Shown here piece by piece: positions 1 to 7,846 of a DNA stretch of 64,000 nucleotides. This DNA comes from Granulicella rosea (GTDB lineage Bacteria; Acidobacteriota; Terriglobia; Terriglobales; Acidobacteriaceae), in contig NZ_FZOU01000005.1 of NCBI RefSeq assembly GCF_900188085.1, positions 186,001 to 250,000 on the forward strand, in the 5' to 3' direction. The notes under the pieces are model-generated. The model saw only the letters and a list, made by a program, of their open reading frames with translations. It had not been told where the DNA came from and did no database searches. The stretch's first letter is position 1. Each line of letters begins with the position of its first letter. A program made the translations under genes and the position numbers.

Positions 1-46
1 CGGGGCATCTCCCAACCCAGGTTCCTCTATCGCAGTCGTAAATTCC

Positions 47-76
47 CCGGATGCCGTGCAACAATACGGCATCCGG
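47..76 (+). terminator. intrinsic terminator of an upstream gene
   Basis: An 11-bp perfect stem (CCGGATGCCGT with ACGGCATCCGG) encloses an 8-nt loop and is followed by a T-rich stretch (TTTCATTTC). It probably ends a plus-strand gene left of the window. Its position also argues against the upstream start codon at 56 for the next gene, because that start would lie inside the hairpin. Confidence 0.7.
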
Positions 77-151
77 TTTCATTTCATCGAAGCTGTCGTT
101 CGCAATCCAGCATCCTACGAACATACTCATCCGGGGGAGATTTACTCGTTC

Positions 152-931
152 ATGCCGCGTCCCGTCACCATCACCAATCGAGTCTTTCCCACCTCGTCTG
201 AGGTGGCCTTCGCCGCCGCCGAACTCTTCGCGAGCACCGTCGCCGCCGCCGTCGAGGAGCGCGGTCTTGCCCGCGTCGCCATCTCCGGCGGGTCGACCCC
301 GAAGGTTGTCTTCGCGCTGCTGGCCGATCCCGCGCAGCCCTTTCTCGCCAGCATTCCGTGGGCGAAGCTACAGCTTTTCTGGGTGGACGAGCGCTGCGTC
401 GCGCCGACCGAGCCGGACTCGAACTATCGCATGACGAACGAGCAGATGCTTTCGAAGGTTCCCCTGCCGGCTGAAAACATCCACCGGATGGAAGGTGAAC
501 TCGACCCGGAGGTCGCCGCCGCTCGCTACGAGAGCGATATTCGCAACACCTTCAAGCTCGAAGGCGCCGAGACCCCGACCTTCGACCTGATCCTGCTGGG
601 CATGGGCGACGACGGCCACACGGCCTCGCTCTTCCCGCACACCGAGGGTCTGGACGCGATCGCACCCATCGTCATCGCCAACCACGTTCCGCAGAAGGAT
701 ACCTGGCGCATCTCGCTGACCTGGCCGGTCATCAACCAGGGCAGGGAGGTGGCGTTCCTGATCGAAGGCGCGGCCAAGGCAGACGTGCTGCATGCGGTCT
801 TCACCGGCCCCTACCAGCCGGAGACCTATCCCTCGCAGTTGATCCGTCCGGCGAGCGGTCGGCTCACGCTGCTGCTCGACGCAGGCGCGGCGAGCAAGCT
901 GCCCGCGGGCGACACGATTCGGCTTTCGTAG
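152..931 (+). CDS. pgl: 6-phosphogluconolactonase
   Basis: Cytosolic enzyme that hydrolyses 6-phosphoglucono-1,5-lactone to 6-phosphogluconate, the second step of the oxidative pentose phosphate pathway. The 259-residue product has the normal length for the short (glucosamine-6-phosphate isomerase-like) family. It shows the phosphate-binding ISGGSTPK at residues 44-51 and the family motif LLGMGDDGHTASLFP at 148-162. The start at 152 was chosen over an in-frame ATG at 56 because it has a purine-rich ribosome site (GGGGGAGA) about 11 nt upstream and because the longer form would begin inside a terminator hairpin. Glucokinase follows after 236 bp in the same direction, so the pair feeds glucose into the pathway. 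The zwf and gnd genes are not visible and may lie to the left. Confidence 0.93.
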   Translation: MPRPVTITNRVFPTSSEVAFAAAELFASTVAAAVEERGLARVAISGGSTPKVVFALLADPAQPFLASIPWAKLQLFWVDERCVAPTEPDSNYRMTNEQMLSKVPLPAENIHRMEGELDPEVAAARYESDIRNTFKLEGAETPTFDLILLGMGDDGHTASLFPHTEGLDAIAPIVIANHVPQKDTWRISLTWPVINQGREVAFLIEGAAKADVLHAVFTGPYQPETYPSQLIRPASGRLTLLLDAGAASKLPAGDTIRLS

Positions 932-1167
932 AGTCCGCTGCGGCCTTTGCCCCTGTCTGTTCTTGCCCGAAGAGAATCTGCTTCTGTTGTTGCAGTTGTC
1001 GTTATCTGCTCCATTCGGACAGCCAAACCGTACTCGGCGGCTAAAGCCGCAAAACCAATGCAAGCATTTACGGCACGGCTGAAGCCGCGCCCTTAAGCAA
1101 AACGGTCGAACTCAAACAGTAGACCCAGTCAGGGAACCACGAGCAGCAACTCAGGAGCATTGCACCC
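932..1167. repeat. intergenic region with degenerate acidobacterial repeats
   Basis: This gap between pgl and glk holds no convincing gene. It contains fragments of two dispersed intergenic repeat types: a CCCGAAGAGAATCTGCTTC segment near 965-985, similar to one near 37892-37915, and a GGCTAAAGCCG / GGCTGAAGCCG inverted pair at about 1039-1090. The end carries the glk ribosome site, AGGAG 10 nt before the ATG. Confidence 0.45.
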
Positions 1168-2214
1168 ATGATTCTTGCAGGCGACGTCGGCGGCACCAAG
1201 GTTCATCTCGCGCTTTACCAGTTCGAAGACGGTACGCTGAAGTCCATCCGCGACCAGAAGTTTCCCGCGCACCAGTTCGCGAATCTGGACAGCGTGGTCG
1301 ACAAGTTTCTCGGCGCCGACGGCGATCGTCCGGCGGAGGACCGCACGAAGATCGCCGCGGCCTGCTTCGGCTGTCCCGGCCCGGTGCGCGACGGCCACCT
1401 GAAGCTGACGAATCTGCCCTGGACGCTCGACTCGCGCGACCTGGTGAAGTCGCTGCACATCGAGCACATCTTCCTCATCAACGACCTGGAGGCCAATGGC
1501 TACGGCATTCCGGAGCTGGCGAAGGAGAGCATCTTCACGCTCCACGAGGGCGATAAGGACGCCATCGGGCATCGCGGCCTGGTCTCGGCCGGCACCGGTC
1601 TCGGCGAGGCGCTGCTCATCTGGGACGGCAAAAATCACCGGCCGATTCCTTCCGAGGGAGGCCACTGCGACTTTGCCGCACGCAACGATCGTGAGATCGC
1701 GCTGCTGAACTATCTGCGCGGCGAGCTGAAGGGACGCGTATCGTTCGAGCGCGTCGTCTCGGGTATCGGCATCAAGAACATCTACGCCTACCTGCGCGAT
1801 GTCGAGAAGTTGCACGAGCCGGAGTGGCTGAAGCAGCGGCTCGCGAACGAGGATCCCAACTTCGTCATCGGCACCTGCGCCGAGGATGGTTCGAGCTCCA
1901 TCTGCTTCGAGACAATGAAGATCTTCTCCGCTGCGTTCGGCGCGGAGGCGGGCAACGTCGCGCTGAAGGTGCTGGCGATGGGCGGCATCTACCTGGGCGG
2001 CGGCATCGCGCCGAAGACGCTGAAGACGCTGCAGAGCGGGGCGTTCATCCATGCGTTCCTCGACAAGGGACGCCTCTCGCCGCTGCTCCAGTCCGTGCCC
2101 GTCCGCGTCATTCTGGACGATACCTGCGCGCTGCTGGGCGCGGCGGCCTATGCAGAAGCCCGCGCGGCCGAGCTCTCCGGCCACTCTGAGCGCGCGGCCT
2201 CGGTACATGGCTGA
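1168..2214 (+). CDS. glk: glucokinase (bacterial Glk family)
   Basis: Cytosolic ATP-dependent kinase that makes glucose-6-phosphate. The N-terminal phosphate-binding motif DVGGTK is at residues 6-11, NDLEANGYG at about 105-113, the adenosine/sugar motif SAGTGLGEA at 140-148 and SEGGHCDFA at 162-170. These match the E. coli Glk family rather than the ROK family, because the ROK cysteine cluster (CxCGxxGC) is absent. The 348 residues are slightly more than the usual 320. The ATG has AGGAG 10 nt upstream. The stop overlaps the start of the next gene (2207) by 8 bp, which indicates translational coupling to the methyltransferase. With pgl upstream it forms a small glucose-catabolic group. Confidence 0.93.
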   Translation: MILAGDVGGTKVHLALYQFEDGTLKSIRDQKFPAHQFANLDSVVDKFLGADGDRPAEDRTKIAAACFGCPGPVRDGHLKLTNLPWTLDSRDLVKSLHIEHIFLINDLEANGYGIPELAKESIFTLHEGDKDAIGHRGLVSAGTGLGEALLIWDGKNHRPIPSEGGHCDFAARNDREIALLNYLRGELKGRVSFERVVSGIGIKNIYAYLRDVEKLHEPEWLKQRLANEDPNFVIGTCAEDGSSSICFETMKIFSAAFGAEAGNVALKVLAMGGIYLGGGIAPKTLKTLQSGAFIHAFLDKGRLSPLLQSVPVRVILDDTCALLGAAAYAEARAAELSGHSERAASVHG

Positions 2215-2971
2215 TTACGTCGTCAGCCTTTCGACCGAGATCGATCTTTCGCGGCGCGCCGACCTTGCCTCCAACCCGGAGCAGATGGATCAGCCGTGCG
2301 CGTACGCCGATCTTCGCGAGTGTCTGCTCGATATCGCCGAGATCAACCGGCTCACCTTCGCCTACCGGCCCACGCTGCACTGGCTGAACCACGTTCACGC
2401 GGTGTTGCCGCGGCTGGGGCGGCCGCTGCAGATTCTCGACGTGGGCTGCGGCTATGGCGACGGTCTGCGGCGTATCCGGCGATGGGCGTTCGAAAAGAAC
2501 CTGCCCGTCGTGCTCACCGGCATCGACCGGAACCCGCAGGCGATCCGCGCCGCGCGCAAGGCCACGCATCCGGGCGAAAACATCACCTTTCTCGAAGGGG
2601 ATATCTTTTCCTACGAGCAGGAGGCGGGCGTCGACATCGTCGTCAGCTCGCTGCTGACGCATCATTTTGAAGACCCACAGATCGTCCGCTTCCTCGATTG
2701 GATGGAGTCGAACGCGCGCCTCGGCTGGTTCGTCAACGACCTGCACCGGCAGCAGCGGGCGTATACGGTCTTCCGTCTCGCCTCGCGGTTCATGGGCTGG
2801 CACCGCTTCGTGAAGCACGATGGCGCGGTGTCGATCCTGCGCAGCTTTCGCGCGGAGGACTGGCGGCGGCTGGCGACCGAGGCCGCGCTTTCGCCCGACA
2901 CCTACCAGATTCGCGAGTACCGCCCGGCTCGGCTGTGCGTGGCGCGGGTGAAGCTGGCGCGGCTGCGGTAG
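2207..2971 (+). CDS. class I SAM-dependent methyltransferase
   Basis: A 254-residue soluble protein with a clear Rossmann SAM-binding motif I (ILDVGCGYGDG, residues 76-86), an acidic residue ending strand 2 (GIDRNP, about 104-109) and a GDIF motif near 128-131. These define a class I methyltransferase of the UbiE/Methyltransf_25 type. The substrate cannot be read from the sequence. The ATG at 2207 overlaps the end of glk by 8 bp and gives a compact N-terminus. Reading from the in-frame ATG at 2051 would add a stretch that is only out-of-frame glk sequence. A later in-frame ATG at 2285 is a weaker alternative. The gene converges with the next one, leaving only 6 bp between the stops. Confidence 0.8.
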   Translation: MADYVVSLSTEIDLSRRADLASNPEQMDQPCAYADLRECLLDIAEINRLTFAYRPTLHWLNHVHAVLPRLGRPLQILDVGCGYGDGLRRIRRWAFEKNLPVVLTGIDRNPQAIRAARKATHPGENITFLEGDIFSYEQEAGVDIVVSSLLTHHFEDPQIVRFLDWMESNARLGWFVNDLHRQQRAYTVFRLASRFMGWHRFVKHDGAVSILRSFRAEDWRRLATEAALSPDTYQIREYRPARLCVARVKLARLR

Positions 2972-2977
2972 GCCGGC

Positions 2978-4636
2978 TTAGTGTGCGCTGCCTGGCCTGT
3001 CGTGCTCCGGATCGAAGTCCAGTTTGATGAGGTTGTCGCGGTAGTCGATGTGGAGGGTGACCCGGTGCAGAACGGTTGCGCCGAGCAGGCCGGAGACCTC
3101 TACTCCTTCGTCGTGCGAAAGCCGAGTGGTGTCCATCGCCGTTACTTCGTATACCGGCTGTTTCAGGTGCGCGAAGTAAAAGTTCAGGCCCTCGGTGGAG
3201 TAGACCCTTTTTACATCGCCGGCTATGCCGTGAACGCCTACCGTATAGTCGTTGTGGACCTTGGTAACCCCGCTGGCGGCATCTGGCGAGATGAGGATCG
3301 AGTCCGAACCGGTGTCGACGATGAAGAGCTTGTCTTTGCTGGTCCGCTTTTGTTTTTCGTCGGTCATCGTCACGGGAACCAGAAGGTTATGGCCGATCCT
3401 ATAGACCTTTGTCCAATCCTGCATCTCTGGGGCAATGTACCGATCGTATCGGTGACTCTCCTCGTTCTTATCGATGGCTACGACAGCTTTCGACGCTTCA
3501 TCGCCTGTGGTGTCCAGTGAGGCGGTCAGCTTGTCCGTCTCGCCCGGACGCTTTGGCAGGGGATCGATTCGCAGCTCCATCTTTGGAAAATCCAGAGTAA
3601 GAAGGTACTTGCTGAAGACGTTGCCGCCGATCAGTCCGTCGATATCAAGGGCGCGCCGCCGCTCCAGGATGTGAACCGCGCAGTTCTGAAACTCCATGTC
3701 GCCGATGCGCACGCTTTCGACGTGTGCGATCGAGGTCGCGACCTCCCCCTCGTCGCCGATTCCATCGGAGGCTGTCTTCTGCTCCCGCAGCAGACCAAGT
3801 CCGGACGCCGCGCCGCGTGAGAGCACCAGTCCGCTGGCGCCGGTATCGATCTCGAGGCGTCGCCGCTTTCCGTTGAAACTTACATCGAGCGCGAGCCCGG
3901 CCACGCGTTTGCCGTCGAGCATGGGCTGGATCGCCACCCGGTCGCTTTCGATACGCCGGATCATGGTGCATTCGTCTTTCTCGGAGTCGTTGGCATGGGC
4001 GAGGGCGTCAGCCACGCGCTCCTTGCGCTTCGATGCAAGCACCTTGTCCTCCCGCAGTACTGCGGCCGTCTCTTCCATGCGTCGGGCGCGCGGCAAGGTA
4101 TTGATCCATTGCCAACGGATTTCGGGGTCGACGGGGTCCAGACGATGCGCCAGTTCGATATGCTTCTGGCCTGTCGCAAAGTTGCCTTTCATATCGTCCA
4201 GCCGCGCGGTCAGCAGATAGACGCGGGCGTTGCAGGTGTCGAGGGTGTGGGCTAGTTCTGCATTCGCAGCGGCATTGGCCAGCTCACCCTCGCGAAAGAG
4301 CTCTTCGGCCAGCGTCTCGATGGCCACTGCATTCTTCGGTTCGGCCTTCGCCCAGGCCTGCGACTGGTCGACAGCTTCATTCAGCTCATTCTGTTCGATC
4401 AGCGTCCGAATCGTGCCGGCTTTGCCCGTGTTGGGATCGGTCTTTGCCATCTCCCGGTAGAGATTCAACGCAGCGCTATACTCGTCCCGCGCGAGCGCCG
4501 CCTCGGCGTCCGAGAGCGCTGTTTTGCGCATAGTGCAGTTCACCCTTGGAGGCGTTGCGCCGGTTTGAGCTTTACCATACCCCGTGCCGAGCATCAGGCC
4601 TGCCAACGTGGCGCACACGATCTTCCCCAGGTTCAT
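2978..4636 (-). CDS. exported TPR protein with two retropepsin-like aspartyl protease domains
   Basis: The 552-residue product has a signal peptide (MNLGKIVCATLAGLMLGTGY, cleavage near AQT) and TPR-like helices up to about residue 220. Two aspartyl protease-like halves follow, each with an Asp-Thr-Gly motif: DTGAS at 264-268 and DTGSD at 441-445. Each is trailed by a hydrophobic segment and a GLIGG/GLLGA-type motif, as in the retropepsin-like (gag-asp, PF13650/13975) families. It probably acts in the periplasm as a peptidase or a peptide-binding protein. The ATG at 4636 is preferred because it gives a standard signal peptide behind GGAG. A TTG at 4660 with GAAGGGA upstream is possible. Such proteins are common in Acidobacteria, but the substrate is unknown. 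Confidence 0.75.
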   Translation of the reverse strand: MNLGKIVCATLAGLMLGTGYGKAQTGATPPRVNCTMRKTALSDAEAALARDEYSAALNLYREMAKTDPNTGKAGTIRTLIEQNELNEAVDQSQAWAKAEPKNAVAIETLAEELFREGELANAAANAELAHTLDTCNARVYLLTARLDDMKGNFATGQKHIELAHRLDPVDPEIRWQWINTLPRARRMEETAAVLREDKVLASKRKERVADALAHANDSEKDECTMIRRIESDRVAIQPMLDGKRVAGLALDVSFNGKRRRLEIDTGASGLVLSRGAASGLGLLREQKTASDGIGDEGEVATSIAHVESVRIGDMEFQNCAVHILERRRALDIDGLIGGNVFSKYLLTLDFPKMELRIDPLPKRPGETDKLTASLDTTGDEASKAVVAIDKNEESHRYDRYIAPEMQDWTKVYRIGHNLLVPVTMTDEKQKRTSKDKLFIVDTGSDSILISPDAASGVTKVHNDYTVGVHGIAGDVKRVYSTEGLNFYFAHLKQPVYEVTAMDTTRLSHDEGVEVSGLLGATVLHRVTLHIDYRDNLIKLDFDPEHDRPGSAH

Positions 4637-4786
4637 CCCGCTCCATCCCCCAACTGTCAAAGTGTCCCTTCACCCTAACCTGAGAAGAACGCTTTTCAAA
4701 ATACTTTTCCGGATGCGTTCCCAAAAAAGAAAGGCCGTGGAGGCGCATACCTCGCGCCCTCACGGCCTATGTTGAAAGCAGACAGG

Positions 4787-7372
4787 CTACGGCAGGAAGG
4801 TCAGCTCCGGCTCGATCGGCGCGCCGGCCGGGATCGTGGTCGGCGTCAGCGGACCTTGCGGGCCGAACGGGTTCGGCGCGGAGGTGGCCGCGCCGCTACC
4901 GCCTGCGCCGCCACGGCCCGAGAGCTGGTCCAGCGCCGCAGCGTAGAAGGCCTGCGTCTCCGGGCTCAGCGACGCGTCCTTCGACTTGCTGGTCGCGAAC
5001 TCGCGCATCTTCGCCAGCTCGGCCTTGGCCTCGGCCTTCGCCAGCGGAGACGCCTGCGCGCTGCCGGCCAGCGCCGACATGTAGTCCAGCACGGTCTGGT
5101 CGACCGTCAGCTTGGTCTGACCGGCGAGGCCGTCGGGCAGCGGAGCGTACCAGGTCGCCTTCAGCGTCGTCTCGAGCACCTCGTTCAGGCTCGGCAACGA
5201 CGCGTCGCGCGCGTGGAACTCCAGCAGGCGCGTGGCGCGCGTCGGCTCGAGCAGCGCGGAGAGGGTCGTGTCGGCCGCGGCCCGTACCGGCGCCATCGGG
5301 TCGAAGACCACGCCCGCATAGCCCTGGAAGGACTCCTGCGTGCGCGGCATGCTCGGCGGACGCGGCGGGAAGAGCGTCAGAATCCGCTCCGGCAGCGTCA
5401 GCACGGCGGGGTCGAGCGTCTTCAACATGGAAGCGAGCGCGGCGCGCTGCTCGTCGCCGGGAATGGTCTTGGTGATGAGCTGGCCGTCGCCACGCACGGC
5501 GTAGCGATAGTCCTGTCCCGCGATCGACTGCGAGACCGCCTCGACCTGGTAGCGATGCAGCAGGTAGACCGGCACGAGCACGTCTTCGAGCTCGGCCACA
5601 GGCGCGCCGGGACGGATGGCGGACTCGCCGAAGTTCTTCAGCGCGATCTCGCGCACCTTCATCAGGCGGTCGAGCTCGGCGGTCGAATTGGCGCCGTTGT
5701 CCCACTGAGAGGAGTGCGGATTCACGGTCGTCGCGCCGACGTCGATGATCCAGTAAAGGCCGCGCTTGGCCGCGTCGGTGATGATCTTGTCCTGCCCGGC
5801 CTTCTCCTGCGCGGGCGTCGTGCCCGGCGGGTACTGGTGATAGGCGAAGTTGATCGCGACCTTATCCCACTCGCCGAGACCGGGCTGGTAGGCGTGGCTG
5901 AAGTCCAGCTTGCCGTCCTTGATCTCGATGTTGGGGAAGGGGTAGTCCTCGACCGATGCGCCCATGCCTTCGGCGCTCGATGCGTGGTTGTGGCTCTGGC
6001 CGATGGTGTGGCCGCTCTCGTGCGCCGCGAGATGCCGCATGCGCTGCAGCACCAGCGCCATCTGCTGCGGATCGGGCTTGCCGTCCTTCACATAGGGCGA
6101 GAGCAGGGAATCGGTGATGAGGAAGTCCTGGCGCTCGCGGCCCGCGGTGAGCGTGACCTCGCCCTTCAGAATCTCGCCGGTGCGCGGGTCGATGACGCTG
6201 AGGCCGTTCGAGAAGGCGCGGTTCTCACCCTCCACCCACATGATGACGTTGTAGCGCAGGTCGTACGGATCGGCGCCCTCGGGCAGCAGCTTGGCCTCGA
6301 ACGCGTTCGAGAAGCCGGCGGCGAGGAAGGCGTCCTTCCACCAGCTCAGGCCTTCGAGCAGCGCGCTGCGGATCGGCTCCGGCGCGCCGCGGTCGACGTA
6401 GTAGACGATCGGCTTGATGGGGTCGCTGACGGCCTTGGTGGGGTCTTTCTTTTCGAGGCGGAAGCGGGTGAGGTAGCGCGTCAGGCGCGGCTCGCCGATC
6501 GGCTTCGACCAGTCGTTGAAGCTGGTGTTGACGAGCGATCCAGCGCGCTGATCGAACAGGCGCGGCTTGTAGTCGTCGTCGGGCAGCTCGATCAGAGACT
6601 GGCGCTCGCGCAGCGTGATGCTGTGCTCGTCCGGCGCGACCGCGGCCAGGCTGTCTCCGCCGCGCCCGCCGCCGCCACCGCCACGACCGGCGCGTGCGGC
6701 TGCAGCTCCACCGCCCTCGTCGGTGTAGGTCAGCAGGGTTTCGATCTCGGTATTCAGGGGGAAGTTCTTGGTGTTCTCGGGCATCACCATGCTGCGCGCG
6801 GGGTCCAACCGGTAGGCGCCCAGGCGTCCGGCGAAGTCCTGCGCGTCGCGGGTGAAGAACTCGGTGGCGTCGACCAGCACGTGGGTGTCGTCGGTCTCGG
6901 CGGCGAGCGGGAATGCGGCCAGCACGGACTCCGGGAAGGCGTCCTTGACGGCTGCCTGCTCGGCGGGGTCAGGATTGCCGGCGCGCCAGAGGGTGTTCTC
7001 CGCCGTCAGCAGAATCTTCGGTCCCACGCGCGAGAAGTGAACGACGAAGGGCTGGCTCACCGCGCCGCGATTCAGGCCGTTGGTCCCGGCGCCGGCCGCG
7101 ATGTGGCGGACATAGAGGAACTGCTTGTTCCACTTCGAGATCTCGAGATAAATCTTGCCGGTCTTGTTGTCGAGGTAGACGGGGAAGAAGCCGTCCTTTT
7201 TGGTCAAGGAGCCGACGCGCTGCTCGACGGTCGGCAGCGGGCCGCCCATGGGCGCGCCCATCTCTCCACCGCCGCGCCGGCCGCCGGGCATCTGTCCGCC
7301 TTGCGCCAGGGCCAGGCCCGTCGCGCCCATTACACAACTTGCCACTGCATTGCGAATCCATACGCGATTCAT
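4787..7372 (-). CDS. exported zinc-dependent metalloprotease (DUF5117/DUF5118 type, metzincin-like)
   Basis: An 861-residue protein with a signal peptide (cleavage near ALAQG, residue 24) followed by a Gly/Met-rich linker. The zinc site is the metzincin pattern HExxHxxxxxH: HESGH at 451-455 with the third ligand at His461 (GQSHNH). The domain plan (N-terminal DUF5117/5118-like half, catalytic domain, C-terminal helical region) fits the large zinc-dependent metalloproteases of Acidobacteria and Bacteroidetes. A glycine-rich low-complexity insert sits near residues 218-240. It is expected to act in the periplasm or outside the cell on peptides. A GAGG ribosome site lies about 8 nt before the ATG. 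It is divergent from the M1 aminopeptidase across a 474-bp gap, so the two secreted peptidases may share control signals. Confidence 0.82.
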   Translation of the reverse strand: MNRVWIRNAVASCVMGATGLALAQGGQMPGGRRGGGEMGAPMGGPLPTVEQRVGSLTKKDGFFPVYLDNKTGKIYLEISKWNKQFLYVRHIAAGAGTNGLNRGAVSQPFVVHFSRVGPKILLTAENTLWRAGNPDPAEQAAVKDAFPESVLAAFPLAAETDDTHVLVDATEFFTRDAQDFAGRLGAYRLDPARSMVMPENTKNFPLNTEIETLLTYTDEGGGAAAARAGRGGGGGGRGGDSLAAVAPDEHSITLRERQSLIELPDDDYKPRLFDQRAGSLVNTSFNDWSKPIGEPRLTRYLTRFRLEKKDPTKAVSDPIKPIVYYVDRGAPEPIRSALLEGLSWWKDAFLAAGFSNAFEAKLLPEGADPYDLRYNVIMWVEGENRAFSNGLSVIDPRTGEILKGEVTLTAGRERQDFLITDSLLSPYVKDGKPDPQQMALVLQRMRHLAAHESGHTIGQSHNHASSAEGMGASVEDYPFPNIEIKDGKLDFSHAYQPGLGEWDKVAINFAYHQYPPGTTPAQEKAGQDKIITDAAKRGLYWIIDVGATTVNPHSSQWDNGANSTAELDRLMKVREIALKNFGESAIRPGAPVAELEDVLVPVYLLHRYQVEAVSQSIAGQDYRYAVRGDGQLITKTIPGDEQRAALASMLKTLDPAVLTLPERILTLFPPRPPSMPRTQESFQGYAGVVFDPMAPVRAAADTTLSALLEPTRATRLLEFHARDASLPSLNEVLETTLKATWYAPLPDGLAGQTKLTVDQTVLDYMSALAGSAQASPLAKAEAKAELAKMREFATSKSKDASLSPETQAFYAAALDQLSGRGGAGGSGAATSAPNPFGPQGPLTPTTIPAGAPIEPELTFLP

Positions 7373-7846
7373 AAGTTCGACCCTCGGAAATTTCTACAGG
7401 TTGTTTCGGAGACTGGAAAAAGAGAGAGGCGTTCGGACAAGGCCGGAACGGCACTCCACGGAATAGCTCTGAGCTTCAGATCGACTCGACGGGGAGTGTT
7501 TTTTTGACGTTGCGTCGGTGCGCTGAGACGCAGCGACACTTGTATTGTGGCAGATTCGCGCGTGCGCGGCGGGGATGCGTGCGGGTATCGGCCGCCAGGC
7601 GCCTGGCGCACCCACAGATGCTGTCATCGCGAGCGTAGCGAGGGAGCTGCTTTTGTCTTTGTGTCTTCACCGAAACGCAGGTCCTTCGCTGCGCTCAGGA
7701 TGACAAGCGTGTGTCTCAGGATGACAAGCGTGTGTCTCAGGATGACAAGCGTGTGCGCGATAGGACAAGAGGACACGAATTGCAGGAACGAAGAATCCTC
7801 GCTCCCCGTATTCTGGTGTTAACAGTCCAAGTGACCTGAGGCTTTC
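7373..7846. other. 474-bp divergent intergenic region
   Basis: No supported gene lies between the divergent metalloprotease and M1 aminopeptidase genes. It holds the ribosome sites of both (GAGG before each start), presumably their promoters (no convincing -35/-10 pair was found), and a dispersed-repeat block at about 7620-7760 listed separately. Confidence 0.5.
7694..7756. repeat. three tandem copies of a 21-bp repeat
   Basis: The unit CTCAGGATGACAAGCGTGTG plus one variable base occurs three times head to tail (7694-7714, 7715-7735, 7736-7756) with a single difference, in the last base of copy 3. The block is preceded by TCCTTCGCTGCG, so the first copy forms the end of a dispersed intergenic repeat (CCTTCGCTncGCTCAGGATGAC) also present near 60370 and, in variant form, near 10478-10673. 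Confidence 0.9.

Noticed and set aside
4769..7507. A 912-codon open frame antisense to the metalloprotease gene
   Set aside because: It is Arg/Ala/Gly-rich nonsense produced by GC-rich third positions of the real gene, with no domain, signal or ribosome site. Similar long antisense frames at 7889-10321, 18354-20660, 26920-28785, 41897-43330, 43394-44638, 44816-46522, 52139-53575, 57368-60352 and 60243-63104 were dropped for the same reason.
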